The translations under genes and the position numbers were made by a program. Shown piece by piece: positions 20,521-33,150 of a stretch of 64,000 nucleotides of DNA. Source of the DNA: Xanthostigma xanthostigma (taxonomy: Eukaryota; Arthropoda; Insecta; Raphidioptera; Raphidiidae). The notes below the pieces were generated by a model, which saw nothing but the letters and a program-made list of their open reading frames with translations, was not told the origin of the DNA and did not search any database. Each line of letters opens with the position of its first letter. Position 1 is the first letter of the stretch. The stretch is from the NCBI GenBank assembly GCA_963575645.1, contig OY754464.1:31015501-31079500 (forward strand), written 5' to 3'.

Positions 20521-21420
20521 ATATATACTCGACGTGCGTGATCTGAGTGATTCAGGCGTCCTTCAAGGAAACGTTTAAGGTCAAATTCGATTTAACTCTC
20601 ACGGAGTATTCCCGAAAAGATGTGACAGATAAATAAATAAATGGTATATTTATTGGAGTAATTTTAGGGAATCTTTATAAACCGAAAGTTATGGTTGCTA
20701 ATAAATTTATAGTTTTAGATTGACTGCAATACTGTTCTTGTAAAGCTGGTCAATCTGACAAATGTAAATACATATTAACTTAAAATTCACCCAAAAGTGA
20801 TGATGGGAAATGCATCTGCTTGTACCTTCTCTTTGAAGTTTATGAGTTTACTGTCTAAAATGTTGCCTCGCGTGCCGATGCCCACAGATATCGCCAACAT
20901 CACCTAGTGACTTTAGATGCTGGTTGGATCGTCTTGGTTTGTATTTTATTCACTTTGTTTACTGTCAGACTAGAACGCTATTTAATTTAAAGTAGTTTAT
21001 TTTTTTATAAACAATTTTATTTTATTATTTTTGATAGATAAGTCATAGTTCTAAACAACATAATATAATATAATTGTACAGTATTTAGCAGTACAACTAA
21101 GTGCTAAACTGATATACTAGCTGAACATCCAACTTTTACCATACAATGGAAAACTTAGCGAGGTGTGCAGTTTTGGTTATGCGAACTATTTTTTTTTATC
21201 CCGTTGTAGCAAGCATTGTTACATTAACTCTTTCTCTCTCTCTCTCTTTTTTAATATTGTCAAAATTAGTTTTCCTTAGCTACGCAGGAAAAATGAATGT
21301 TGTTATCAATTTGGAAAAAATCAATTAATTTAATTTGAACTTGAGAAAACAATTCATAACGAATTTTTTATAATTCAAGTCTAAGTGTTTTATTTATTTT
21401 AAAGTAAGAACTTTATTTAA
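20521..21420. other. No gene recognised
   Basis: AT-rich, with a short CT run at about 21229-21248. A 60-codon frame at 21146-21328 is hydrophobic but has no other support. Confidence 0.4.
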
Positions 21421-22340
21421 TGCTTACACCGTCCTTTCGCACCCGATGAATAGACTGCCGCGCACCTGTGTGACGGCCGGTTTTTTAGAGATTTTTAGGA
21501 ATTTTTTAGGAATGCATTTATTAATATTACAGTAGTGTATTAAAAAAATGTCACGCATAAATCTCGACAAAAACGTGAGTTGTACCACTCTAAAGACATC
21601 CATCTTGAAAAAAAGGTTGTTGACGGTCTCCATGATTTCGACTGATTGGCTTATATCAAATAAAACAAATAAGCGGCATTTTAACCTGTAAGCCTGTGGT
21701 AACAAGATGAACTCGGATTATTCGAAAATATTGAAAATTAAATAATTGACAGATTTTTGAAAATTAATTTGTAAATTTCATGATTTTTTCGATAATTTTT
21801 ACGTCGAAAAAAATAGAGCCACTCGAAATTTCCAAAAGGTCCTAGTTCATCCTACGACTATACATGTGCCGAATCTACCATTAAAATTTTAAAGCAATCA
21901 GTTAAGCCGTTTTTGAGATATCACCGAGACAAATTAAAAAAAAACACAGTTTTGAGAAAAAACGCGTTTAAAGATTCAAGTACGATTTAAACTATGAAAC
22001 TCACCATTAATCTGCAAAAAAGCTCACCAAAACTGACTAGAATTGATATATAACTCAAAAACAAAAAAATTGATTTATCGCGTTTTGCCTGCTTGCTACT
22101 CATTTGTTATAGAAGGTCTCAAGTAACAAGCCGAAACGCCACAATAGGCTCGGTGCTCAACCGCTCAACTGAGCGCTCCGAACACGTCCTCTTATAACAG
22201 CTGTATCTTTCCAACTATTTCGAATATTGTAAAATCATTTGACCAACATATTCCAAACATGTTTAGGAATCAATTTATGCACTAAAAATAATCGATTTTT
22301 TAATCTATCACATGGGGTGACCCCTTTAAGACAATGCTAC
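21412..22340 (-). repeat. Unidentified repeat-like segment
   Basis: A 93-codon minus-strand frame (21705-21424) ends with TAA, and AATAAA follows within a few bases, so this may be the 3' end of an element. The rest includes phrases such as CGTTTTTGAGATATC-like complements and CATGGGGTGACCCCTTTAAG that look like repeat sequence, but no second copy lies in the window. Low certainty. Confidence 0.25.
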
Positions 22341-24774
22341 AGGACATGGTATTTTTTTCGAAGTATCCTTTTAAAATTAAGATTATACATTTTATAGTAA
22401 TATCCGAAGAAAAGGGAGCATTATTCGACTGTTAAGAATTTATTGCGTGTAAACAGACGGTACGGCGCCGAGATGCTAGTAGGCTTTGAAACTCAATTGT
22501 GCACTCTCACCTTTCTGTCAGATGTTTACTGTAAAGCCTATTACTGATTCCAGTCGAGCTTACAGATTAATTCTGTGAAGTGCCTGAAGACATCGGAACT
22601 GGGATTTCCCGACCAACTGACGATAAGTTTCCGCTTCGAAACACTAACTTTTAACTTCGCCGATATAAACTGCACATATATTCTAACCAGCAGAGATGTG
22701 CTTGGTTTTTTATTGTCTCTAGACCCGTTGTAGTTTAGATTCGAAATAAATTTAATCAAAATCGGCCCAGTCGTCTTTTTTTAAATAAAAATACTTAAAA
22801 AATGGTGAATTTAACATGAACTTTCGTGAATTAAACATTATATGGAATTTGTAAGGGTATCAATCGAAGCACATTAACTTCATGATCCGATTTTTTTAAA
22901 TTAAAATCAGTCCGGCCATTTTTTTTGTCTAAAGAAAAAGACTAAAAATGTCTATTTTATGATTTTTTAAGGTTTTTTTTCCAGGTTTAATTTGTTAAAT
23001 ACATGCATATTCAATCCCAATAAACGACCCACCTCACGATTGGTTGTGATTTCATTTGTTAACAGTAACACATTTGATGCACTTAGTCGTGGAGGGTAGG
23101 AGAAAAAGAGCTAAACCCCAAGAGTCGCAAAGCGAAGTGTATGTCCCGAAAATTGTAGGCAGCAGAGTCTCGTGCACCTTTCTGGTCATGAAATTCTCCA
23201 CACTTTTATAAACGAATCAGTAGTCGGAAATTTAAGCTTCAGCGCCTCTACCGTCGGAATAGGGAACTCTTCTTTTCCGGCGATTAGTTTCCTATTACTT
23301 TCCTTTAAATATTATGCGTAGCAAAACTTAAATGAAAACAAATTTACAGTTTCTGTTTAGAATTTTACAGCTCACAATTTTTCTCATAGCTATTTTCCTT
23401 GAAAAATTAATAATTTTTGAGATGTTTGCTAAAAACGAGAATTCATCTCCGCAAAAAAATAACCTGCTTCAAATTCAGGCTACTTTTCAGGATATGCTTT
23501 GGACATTAATGTCTATTTTACCTGAACTATCTATTTATAAACGTTACAGTTGCACTATCTATGGAATAACGTGGTCATAATTCATACTAGAGCATTCCGC
23601 GTAAAGAGTTTACCTATATCCAAAATTTCAAAATACGTGCAAAAATGCTGAATGAAAAAAAAATATCTGCATTTCACTGCTCCATGTCTCCGAAACTATT
23701 GCGCGCAGCAAAAAAATGTATTAGGTAATTTAGAAGGAAATTTTATGTACTTTACTTATGGATACTGTAATGTAAACTCTATGCTGCATGATCCCCAAAA
23801 TATCTGCAAAAAACTGAGACAAAATACTGTTCTGGCATCTTCCCTCCTTTTTCTTCTCCGAAACCTGACAGTTTTTCTGCGGAGACGTTTTACCACATTA
23901 AGAGCAAATGGTAATAAATAGTTCGTGAAACTCAAACCTTTGTTATTTTGGATTATACCCTTTGAGGCTAATTTTATTGTAAATGTGCAATGTAAAGGGA
24001 AGCAAATATTAATTTTGTCCGACCGGCTAAACAGCTAGATTGGGTGCTATACGAATGTACCTTATTTTCGAAAAAAGTGCATTTAATTCTGTTAAAAATG
24101 CCTGTAAAATCTAACAACAGAGATAATATTACACATCTATAATCGAAATATTAGGTACGGAGAAATCGGGCGAAAAAGATTTGGGGTATAGCGATGCGAA
24201 AAGTGAAAAAAGAACTCATTTCAGTTCAAAATAACAAACGTTTTCGAGATTTGGTGTATGCACAATGGAGCGCTAATATTATTCTGCCAATTATTGATTC
24301 ACTGTTTCGTCGATTCAAATCTTTATCCTTTTATATTTTCGCCTGGTGAGAGAGTAGATAATTATATAAAAACAAGAAGAACGACTGTTCGGCTGTTTTC
24401 TCGCATTCGTTTTCAAAACACGATCTAAACTCAATCACAGACAACGTGACTTTTAATACAATTATTGCAGTGTGTTTTCCGTTCCTACTATATATAGCAG
24501 TGGATACAAAAATGTTGTTTCTCAGACTAGTTTTTAATCTTTAGTTAGCGTTTAAGGACTATATTTTATCAACGGACCAAACTATTTATGAGAATGCAGT
24601 ATATATTTTTATTTAAATATCTTTATTCAGAGTTGCCATGTGCATATATTATATAGCACAGAATGCGTCAAAATAATGAACCATTGAAGGATGTATTTAG
24701 TACACTAGTTGCACAATATACTTTTCTGAACCTTATAAAGTGAAAATTACTTAATTTGTTCATTTTATTAGAGT
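22341..24774. other. No gene recognised
   Basis: Long AT-rich stretch. Short frames at 23332-23580 and 23652-23921 (82 and 89 codons) lack motifs, and their base composition is like the surroundings. No RNA genes or repeats matched elsewhere in the window. Confidence 0.4.
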
Positions 24775-25765
24775 TCCGTAGTCAAATGATATAGAACGGA
24801 ACCCCAATAATTTCGTCATGTCCGTCCGTCTCTCTATCAGTTTATCCGTATGTCACAGGCTTATAACTCCGCCATCTTTCTATCGATTCGAATGAAAGTA
24901 TACGAGAAAATGTCTTATGTGAACCGCCTAACAAGATACAATTGTGTAATGAAATCAGAGGTAGCTTTCCATACGTAGAACTTAGGGGATGTAGATTTGT
25001 ATTTTCGCGCATGAAAAGGATTTTAAAAATGCAATAAAAGTTCTTAAATAACTTTTTCCTTAAGTGAATATTTTCCGAGATATAGGCTCCTAATGTAGTT
25101 AAGTATGCTCACGTAAAAGAAAAAAAGATGGCGATTAAGTTGGGAGTACAGTGTACAGAGGTGACAATGAAGGGTGTTTTTGAAAATTCATTGTGACTTA
25201 AATGTAAAACTGAGCGTTTTCATATGCTATAAGCTATGTTTCAGGTACAATCTTGTAACTTAAGCAAAAAAAAAAGTGGTCGGGTGGCGGGCAATCCAGC
25301 TGCTCTCCAACAGCTCGGAAACCAAAAAATGAAGAATATTTTTACTCAGCGTACTTGTCGTTATCGTGTGTATAACATAGCATAAGGGTCCCAAAATTTT
25401 TTTGTGACCTTTAAAAATTTTAGAAAACTGAAAATTAAAAAAATGAGTTTTTTTCACCTTTACTAGACCGTAAAAAATATTTCTCAGAAAAAATTGCCAA
25501 ATTTTAGTGGTTCACACGATAACAAGGTTCTTTTAAAGTCGTTTGGCTCAAACCGCATAAAAAAAAATTTTTTTACGCTCTAGAGAGCGCCTGCCACATT
25601 GCAAAATGGTATTTCGGGAAAAAGCCATTTAAAGAAAAGAACGCATTATTTTGGTAAGCTAGTATTGGTAATGCGTGTAAAAAGTATATAGTGTTACATA
25701 TATCTTGTACGATGGTATGGAATCCTTCGTGTGCGAGTCCGACTCGCACTTGACCGGTTTTTACA
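24775..25765 (+). repeat. Dispersed repeat family C, long copy
   Basis: It starts GAGTTCCGTAGTCAAATG, continues with GGAACC, TTTCGTC and GTCACAGGCTTATAACTCCG, and ends near a perfect hairpin GTGCGAGTCCGACTCGCAC followed by TTGACCGG. The first 330 bp recur at 55325-55650. I recognise the overall pattern as a common insect interspersed repeat. No ORF, so it is non-autonomous. Confidence 0.75.
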
Positions 25766-26340
25766 AGTTACCTAACTTCGACCTTGTCTATCCACATTCA
25801 TTTGAGCATACTGTATAAATACCTATTATGTATAGCTACCTCTATTTAAATTCATGTGCTTGCGTTATATTTCTTAATTACTTATTTCTCTTTATTTTGC
25901 TCTTTTTGTACAGTCAGCTATATAATTAACATGCGCGAATTTTCAGTTTTATCTGCACAAACAAATTTCTATTTAATGCAACACGTTTCACATTTTCAAA
26001 TTAATTACATTTTTGTAGACTGTTAGTGATCGTGTTAACTAAATTATATTTTTTGTGTTGAACAAAATATTCTACCCACAATTTTTTAAATTTATTGAAA
26101 AATAATATTTATACTAATCAATCAGCATTTCAATTACATTAATTAATAAATACATTTTATTTTTCTATTTTGTTGTGGTACAGGAATAATATTGTTCTTT
26201 TGAAATATTTTCCCCTTCATTAGGGTCAAAAGCCCTGTACCGAGGGAAAACCATTTTATGCGTTTCGTGCACTTGCAAGCCGATTTTTGCAAACTAAAGT
26301 GTGTGTATTATTTTCGGATTATATTACACCATTTTTATAT
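25766..26340. other. No gene; short inverted GGTACAGG pair
   Basis: AT-rich DNA. GGTACAGG near 26176 and CCTGTACC near 26234 could bound a tiny hairpin element of about 65 bp. Confidence 0.3.
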
Positions 26341-26639
26341 ATTTTTAATATTTAGGTATATTATTTTTAAAATAGTGCCTTTTTTATTACTTATATCTCT
26401 TCAGGCATATACAGTAGAGTTTCTTTGGTTTGATATTTAGTTTCTAATTGCTTTTCATTTTTGAGGCTTTATTTTGTAATAGAATGCTAAAATTTTTAAT
26501 ATTTATATTATTTTTAAAATAGTGCCTTTTTTATTACTTATATCTCTTCAGGCATATACAGTAGAATTTCTTTGGTTTGATATTTAGTTTCTAATTGCTT
26601 TTCATTTTTGAGGCTTTATTTTGTAATAGAATGCTAAAA
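26341..26639. repeat. Tandem duplication, unit about 150 bp
   Basis: Units 26341-26491 and 26492-26639 are almost identical; they differ by a 4-base deletion in the second and one substitution (GTAGAGTT against GTAGAATT). The low divergence points to a recent duplication. Confidence 0.95.
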
Positions 26640-26960
26640 ACTATTCGAAACCCGACCGGGTAAGAAAATAAAGCTGAGTACCAAATATTCCTTATTTGTC
26701 TATTTTACATTATTTTGTTGCACTACGCTATCAATACATAAAGCATGTAATAACGAGAAAACTGTGATAATTTAAAAAAAAAAAATCCGTCAAGTACAAG
26801 TTAATCACGCACAAGTAGTCTTCCGCGCCAACAGTTTCCAGTTTGAGTGTTCTATAGCCAAATTTTGTTTCTGTTGTTATAAAGAAATATACAACAAAAT
26901 AATTTACTAAAAATGATATTTAGTGCATTAATAATAAAATTAAAAAAAAACACATTTTTG
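26640..26960. other. No feature recognised
   Basis: AT-rich spacer with a poly-A run near 26775. Confidence 0.4.
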
Positions 26961-27036
26961 TCCAATGTGGGACTTGAATCCACGACCCCACGATTATGCG
27001 TCTCATGCCCTGCCGACAGGGCTAACCAAGGTTCTA
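26961..27036 (-). tRNA. tRNA-Lys-derived pseudogene or SINE head
   Basis: On the minus strand TTAGCCCTGTCGGCAGGGCA forms the D arm and A box, TGAGACGCATAAT is the anticodon arm region and GGTCGTGGATTCAAGTCCCA is the T arm and B box. Line by line this follows tRNA-Lys(CTT) (TGAGACTCTTAAT, GGTCGTGGGTTCGAGCCCCA), but the anticodon position now reads CAT and the acceptor stem is not paired. It is therefore not a working tRNA. It is followed at its 3' side by an AT-rich body that may be SINE sequence. Confidence 0.7.
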
Positions 27037-27136
27037 CGAATCTATACATTATGTTCGATAATAATAGTGTGGAAGACGGCGAATTTTAAGCGTTTATCTG
27101 GAAAAATGTTTTAAAAAAATGAAACAAATTTATATA

Positions 27137-28036
27137 TCTATATATATAAAATTTCCGGGTCACAATTTTGTCCGCGCTAATTTTCGAAACCACTGAACAG
27201 ATTTTAATGAAATTTTGTAAACGTGTCTTGATTGGTGCAACTTAGGCTATAGGATAGCTTTTATTAAATTTTTTACAAAATTGCGGTATTTTCTCAAAAA
27301 ACCTGTTTGATTGATTCTGAGCTAATTTACATAATATGAAACAAAAAAACAAAACTTTTTAGTACCAAATATGCGACATCTATCTGTTAGAACTAGTAAT
27401 TTGCTCAAAGCTATTAGTTCATAAGCAAATGTGGTATTATTAATTCTACGTCCCATGTGTTTCATAGACAAACAATACAATGTAAACACAGAAACAAACA
27501 CACAACTGTTTTAGTACCAAATAGTGACATCTGTACACCGACACTAAACCTCAATCGTTCTGTCATCTAACAGAAACAAGAAAAACTAAAATTTCCGGCC
27601 ACACTGTTCCATTAGACATAAACTTCTACACAGTCTCTCTTCTCTGACAATGTAAACCACGCTCGAGCGTAGCGGAGGACCGATATCTGTTGCATGAAAC
27701 AATTTCGCGTTTGGGTAATGCACAGGTGGAAAGAACCAAAGTTTTCGCTATCTCGCGTGCGCCAGAAAACGGTCCATTTCGAAACACATCAGGCATAGGA
27801 AGCTAGGTCTATCTGTTAAAAATTTGCTCAAAGCTATTAGTTCAAAAGCAAATCTGATAGCTAAAATTAATTCCACGTCACATGTGTTTCATAGACACAT
27901 AATAAGACGTAAAAACAATGCATGCGTTTAGTTTTTTGTGTATCATTGTTTTACCAAGTCCGCTATAATTGTATAAAAAAAGTCCGATATCTCATATTAA
28001 TCGCAAGTCCAGGCGAAGCCGGACCGGAATGATAGT
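27137..28036 (+). mobile_element. Helitron-like non-autonomous element
   Basis: It starts TCTATATATATAAAATTTCC after an A-rich flank, followed by CACAATTTTGTC and CGAAACCACTGAACAGATTT, matching the start of 48718-49259. It ends with the stem-loop CCAGGCGAAGCCGG and, 8 nt later, a degenerate ATAGT in place of CTAGT. Two copies of GCTCAAAGCTATTAGTTC at 27400 and 27822 suggest an internal duplication or two merged copies. Confidence 0.6.
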
Positions 28037-28139
28037 AGTCATATATAATGTTGAATTCGTGCTTAAAAAAGGCTTGATTTGAAGCCCTACATAATAAAGA
28101 AAAAAATTAAAAAATTAAAAGAAAAATAACTTCGATAAA

Positions 28140-29660
28140 GCTCGCAGCGCCAAAAAGTGTTATGATAAAATTATTGGCATGGAGTTAAGGGCTAATTAAG
28201 TGCTTCATTTTTAATTTTAGGGCTTTTATCCTTTTAGGCAAAACCTGCGGCGCTGCTAGCTTTAGAAAAAGTTAGCATCGCCACTGAGTCGATGATGAAA
28301 AATATGGTATGAAAATTAAGCGCTAATTTAGGTCCCCATTTTTAAATTTGGGACTCTTGTTTTTTTTTTGAAAAATCTTTGAATAGCTTCTATACGGTGG
28401 AAGTACAGGCCATATATGGTGGAGGAACGGGTTGACCTGGCAGTGCTACAATGAAGAATCATGTTAACGATTGCATGATATTTAAGGGCTAATTTAGTGC
28501 CTCATTTTTAAATTTAGGGCTTTTGTTTTTTTAGGCACAATCTTTGAATATTTTCTATAAGATGGTAGTACGAGTTCCATATGGTGGAGATGCGGGTCAC
28601 TCATGATGTGTCAGTACAATATTATGACGTAAAACACAAAAATTGAAACTTTTGGACAAAATGAGGATTTTATGACAGTCGGCATGCATAAAAAGACAGG
28701 CAAACCATCCAATTATTGGACGAAATGGGCACAGACAATCAATTCTTCCAACATTTACAAGGCATCAGTTCCGCGATGTCTACGTTTTTTCTTTATGGTG
28801 TGCATTTCGGGACAAAGAATTTGGGCGCGTGCATCATTGAGTAACCCGCATCTCTACCATATGGATCTAGTACTACAACCGTATAGAAGATATCCAAAGA
28901 TTTTGCCTAAAAAAACAAGAACCCCAAATTTAAAAATAAGGTAGTAAATTATTCCTTAAACAGCCCTTAAATCTCCTGCAATCGTTAACACGGTTCTTCA
29001 TTGTACCGCTGCCAGGCCAACCCGCTTCTCCACCATATGTGGCCCGTACTTCCACCGTATAGAAGTTATTCAACGATTTTGCGTAAATAAAGAAAAGCTG
29101 TAAATTTAAAAATGGTGCTTTAAATTATCCCTTAAATAGCCCTTAAATCTCATACAATTCTTTTTATAATTTATTCTACTCTGTGACGATGCTAACTTTT
29201 TTTTAAAGCTAAAAAAATGGGGCCCGACATTTTGGCGCTGCCAGCCTTATCGGCGTAGAAAAATACGTCATTCGTGTTTCAATATGCGTTCATGAATTGA
29301 TACGATCCCGCATTGTGACGTTACCAGCTTTTGGCCCGCTCCTCCACCATATGTTCCCGCACTTCCACCGTATAGAAGATAATCACAGATTTTAACGAAA
29401 AAATTAGGATCCCTAAAAAAATAAATAATGCATTAAATTAGCCCTAAATTTAAAGCAATGTTCCGCATTGTCGCGCTGCTAGCTTGACCCGCCCCTCCAC
29501 CATTATGACCCGTACTTCCACCGTATAGAAGTTATTCAAAGATTTTGACAAAAAAAGCCCTACATTTGAAAATGGGGCACTAAATTAGCCCCCAAATAGC
29601 CCTTAATTCTCATGCCAATAATTTTGCCATACGGAATGTCGGTGCTGTCTACTTTAGCTG
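28140..29660. mobile_element. Fold-back array of inverted tandem units
   Basis: Units of about 180-200 bp carry GGGCTAATTTAGTGC, TTTAAATTTAGGGC, TCTATACGGTGGAAGTAC, ATGGTGGAG and GGGTTGACC. They read in one orientation at 28140-28600 (two to three units) and in the opposite orientation at 28830-29620 (four units). The outer ends AAAATTATTGGCATG at 28160 and its complement near 29610 also pair. This is a large fold-back element with iterated subunits. No coding capacity is visible. The unique centre is at about 28610-28830. Confidence 0.8.
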
Positions 29661-29669
29661 GGTGTAGTC

Positions 29670-29735
29670 TAAGGCCTAGTTTATAAGAGAGGCGTTCAAC
29701 GCGCGTTGATCGCTCTTCATGTGTGCTAGGCCTAA
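29670..29735. repeat. Imperfect hairpin, GGCCTAG ends
   Basis: AGGCCTAG at the left pairs with CTAGGCCT at the right, around AACGCGCGTT, itself a palindrome. Total about 62 bp. Confidence 0.5.
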
Positions 29736-30891
29736 AGCTCTATCACAGATCTACCGCATCTGCTGCGTGAATTATTTGATATTACGGTATATCAATTTGA
29801 TATTTATTCATAAATTTAAAATAATAGTATCAACTAAATTGTTTATAACAATTAATCGCGCTAGAATTTTTCAATCCTGCTCGTTTTCTTTCAATCGGCA
29901 CCTAATTCTCAATGTTCATGATTTTTTCATATTTTTCTGAGCGATTGTTTAGGCGGTATGGGACAACCTACACGATGCCCATGAAAAACTTTTTTTTTCA
30001 GTTCCAATTTGACCCACTGAAATTAACCCCAGAATCAAAATTAAACTTTTTATACTACACATCTGTGATTGAGCTACCACACTCTATCTTTGTGCCAAAC
30101 TTCAATTTTTTGCGTCAAATAGTTTTAGTGAAAATCGCCTGTGACCGACGGACACTAAAGCGATTACATAACTGGCCCGTTTTGCACGGAGCACTAAAAA
30201 GTTATGGCGGTGTCTCTTTTGAGATAGTGCAGAGAACCAGTTGTAAGAGGTATTAATAAACAAATTGAAAAAATTACAATTTTTTAAACAGAAAGTGATT
30301 TTACCTTTAATTCTTTGAAGACAGATAATTCGAGTATTGTAATGTGTTTTGTTCACACGTTTTTATATGTTACAAGAAACAAATAAATAAAAAAACCTTA
30401 AAATATGTAACAGCTGTGTTTGACATTTACATTCGCATAAACACGCATGGAGGACTGAAAGAAAAGAGGGAGAAAGGAAAACCGAAAGTTAGCTTTTTCA
30501 TTTGAACAATCTCCAGCGCACACTTTTCTCCAGAGTACTATATTTCACGTTTCACCTGTACGTGAAAAAAGTCTTTAGTGTTAACCAACAGTTTTTCTTT
30601 TCTTTTTTGTGTAGTTGACCATAGATAATGGCCTGAAAGAATTCGGCGTGTAACTGTGAGGGGAAGCTGCAATGTATTTTCTTATTCTTAAAAATTCAGT
30701 CATTTGCTAAAAGCTGTATTTTAACTTAGAATATTTAAGCAGTGATTTTCGTTTAACGCATACCTAATTTCTAATATTCGTAATTTATTCAGATTTTTAC
30801 AAGCAATATTATGAGAGGCAAAAGTGATTTTTAATATATTTTTCGAAAAAAAAAATGCCAACAGAAATTTTCAAGAAATAAATAGATGATA
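29736..30891. other. No gene recognised; repeat-like tail
   Basis: AT-rich. The phrase GTGCCAAACTTCAATTTTTT with GTCAAATAGTTTTAGTGAAA at 30090-30140 resembles GTGCCAAATTACAATTTTCT and GTCAAATAGTCTCTGAAAA at 31408-31450, so both may derive from one old repeat. Confidence 0.4.
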
Positions 30892-30927
30892 TCAATAAAT
30901 AAAATTATCGATAATTTTATTTATTGA
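30892..30927. repeat. Perfect 36-bp palindrome
   Basis: TCAATAAATAAAATTATC followed by its exact complement, with no loop. The right half and its continuation (GAAGAGTTCTAATCAGACGT then TAATCAA) recur inverted at about 36247-36306, so it lies at the edge of a dispersed repeat. Confidence 0.9.
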
Positions 30928-31059
30928 AGAGTTCTAATCAGACGTTAATCAAAGATTTAAATAGATGATATATTCAAGTGTGTAGGCAGGTAGTAATACC
31001 AATGGACCACGGCATACAAGCCCGGAAACCAAGAAGATTTAGATTATATATTTTTCGAC

Positions 31060-31290
31060 CCGTATTTCTTGCTAGCGAGCGGCCCAGTCCAGCTTCGCCC
31101 GAATTTGTAGATTGCCACCATTTTTTTGTCGACTTACGTTGCAAAATTGGTTTCCACGAAAAGTGCTTTTATTTTAATTTATTGGTGGAAAATTCTTGAA
31201 ATCGGATGAGCAGTTTCGGAGATTACCTTCTACATCCAAACTTATGAACTTTTCCTCTGTATAATATTAGTAAAGATAAGCTTTCATTTG
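31060..31290 (-). mobile_element. Helitron-like short element
   Basis: Read on the minus strand it contains ATAATATTATACAGAGG, GATTACC-complementary TCTCCGAAACTGCTCATCCG and AAAGCACTTTTCGTGG, and ends AATTCGGGCGAAGCTGG then a GC-rich stretch and CTAG. It aligns with 49260-49480. No ORF. Confidence 0.55.
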
Positions 31291-31919
31291 ATCTACCTGA
31301 GAAAATATATATTTTGGCCCTTTTCACCGTACAAAATTGTCTTTTAAATGTGGAGTTCAACTATCCTTATTTTACGTATGTCATTAGGATACTACATCCT
31401 ACAACTGTGCCAAATTACAATTTTCTATGTCAAATAGTCTCTGAAAAAAAAAACGGTGACAGACGAATTGACAGACACCGAGATGATTCCATAAGTGTTT
31501 GTGTACGGAGAATGAGACTCAAAAAAAAAAGATTAATAATATACAGTGTAAACTCTTTATAACGTCCTTCGTTATAACGAAAAACTCCCTATAACGTCGA
31601 AATTTTTACGATTTGGTTGGTTTACCTTAAAACCTATACATTAATACCCTCTTTATAACGCAACAGCCATTCTCTATTACGTAGAAATATGTTCATATTT
31701 AGGCGTTAGCAAATGTTTACAGACATAAAGAGGACCATTCTGAACCATCACCATCACAGAACAGTAAAGGTATAGAAGGCGCGTATCTCTTTCTATAGTG
31801 TCAATCGTCTTTTGACGTCTTTTAACATAGCTGATGGTTCATACGGCAGTCTGCATTTACCAGCTGTAGAGTTAAGAGCTCCGAATATTTAACAAATAAA
31901 GTCAAAATTATTTTGAAAA

Positions 31920-31999
31920 ATGGTTAGATGTACCGTTGTAAGTTGTAAGAGTGACAGTGCAACAGTTTCAAAGAAAAAAAACAACATAAGTTTCTTTAG
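31920..31999 (+). CDS. First exon of a THAP zinc-finger protein
   Basis: The ATG opens MVRCTVVSCKS, and 12 codons later NNISFF, after which the sequence AG|GTAAGTAAG is a strong splice donor at 31999/32000. Cys-x4-Cys near the N terminus followed by ISF is the start of the THAP domain (C2-C-H zinc finger that binds DNA); the later Cys and His would lie in following exons. I could not find these exons in the next kilobases. The exon lies inside the pogo-like element, in the place where a transposase gene is expected. It may be the N terminus of that element's own protein, or a captured host exon. Only 26 residues are seen, but the motif match and donor agree. Confidence 0.6.
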
Positions 32000-32686
32000 G
32001 TAAGTAAGAAATATTATTTTAATAAATGCATGTTAAATCTTATTCCTCCGTGGTAGCCATGACAGTTTTGATGTCCGTAGGCAGAGCCGTACTGGGCACA
32101 TAATATCAGAATATTGTGTTTGCTTTTATTATAAAATAATATTAATTATATAGCATAAATTTAATTATTACTAATATATTAATAATAAATATTACATTAA
32201 TTTCATTATCACAATTATTATTATCTTTAAATACGTATTCAGTTTTAAGATTTGATCGATTCACATATTATAATAATATGACGATTATAAAATTGTAGCG
32301 TCAATCTGAAGATGACTATATACTCGAAAGCGCTCATAATTTTTATTCAGTTTTTTTCATCTCAGAACTGGACGAAATTTTACATTTCAAAGTATTTTTA
32401 GTTATTTTTTTAAAAATTGTTCTGATTTGTTTCACAACAATTTTTTTCATTTTGGTTGGTATGGGTAAAATTGTATATTTTAAAATATTTTTAGTTATTT
32501 TTTTTTAAGTCGTTCGGATTACTTCAAAACTTTGTGTTTAGTTTCAGGGTTTTATAAATTTTACATTTTAAAATCGATTCGGTTTGCAGTGCTCACTCAT
32601 GTCGGGCGTCCCACGACGCATATTTTTTTCATTTGGGTGCCCCCTAGCTCATAACTTAGTTTATGCTTTGCTCTGGGTCAAAATGA

Positions 32687-32970
32687 TGATACTTTCCTCA
32701 TTTAAATAACTTTTCAAAAAATTAAATTGAAATTATGATACTTTCCTCATTTAAATAACATTTTAATGATTAAAGAAAAGATTAAATTTTATTTTAATTG
32801 TTTTCAGGTAATTTCGTAATAATTCAAAATTAAATCGTAATTTTGTTTTGAATAATTTACTAAGAAATTACTTGAAAACAATAATTGTTTAAAAAAAATT
32901 ACCTGAAAACAATAATTGTTTACAGGTAATTTCTTAGTAATTCAAAACAAAATTACGATTGTTTGTTTGG
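32687..32970. repeat. Direct and inverted short repeats inside the pogo-like element
   Basis: ATGATACTTTCCTCATTTAA occurs twice at 32687 and 32734. Then TCGTAATTTTGTTTTGAAT at 32840 and its complement ending at 32960 enclose two copies of GAAAACAATAATTGTTT. The region could form a multi-arm hairpin. Confidence 0.8.
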
Positions 32971-32974
32971 TTTT

Positions 32975-33150
32975 TGTGATTAATTTTTTGTGCAGTGCAG
33001 CGCCCCCCGGGGCGTTACCATCGTAATATCTTATCTAAGAACCATCGCAGATGAATTACAAACCCTTTACAGAAAACCGCATCTGAATTGATCATACCGT
33101 TTTCCAGATAAATGGCGACATTCGAGTGCACAAACATACTAACACACTAA
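32975..33150 (-). repeat. Dispersed repeat family D, copy 1
   Basis: Its reverse complement aligns with 42150-42320: TGCACTCGAATG, GGAAAACGG, CAGAT, TTTTCTGTAAAGG, TTTGTAATT, ATCTGCGATGGTTCTTAGAT and TACGATGGTAAC. No ORF of its own; the short frame in the other copy is not a gene. Confidence 0.85.
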
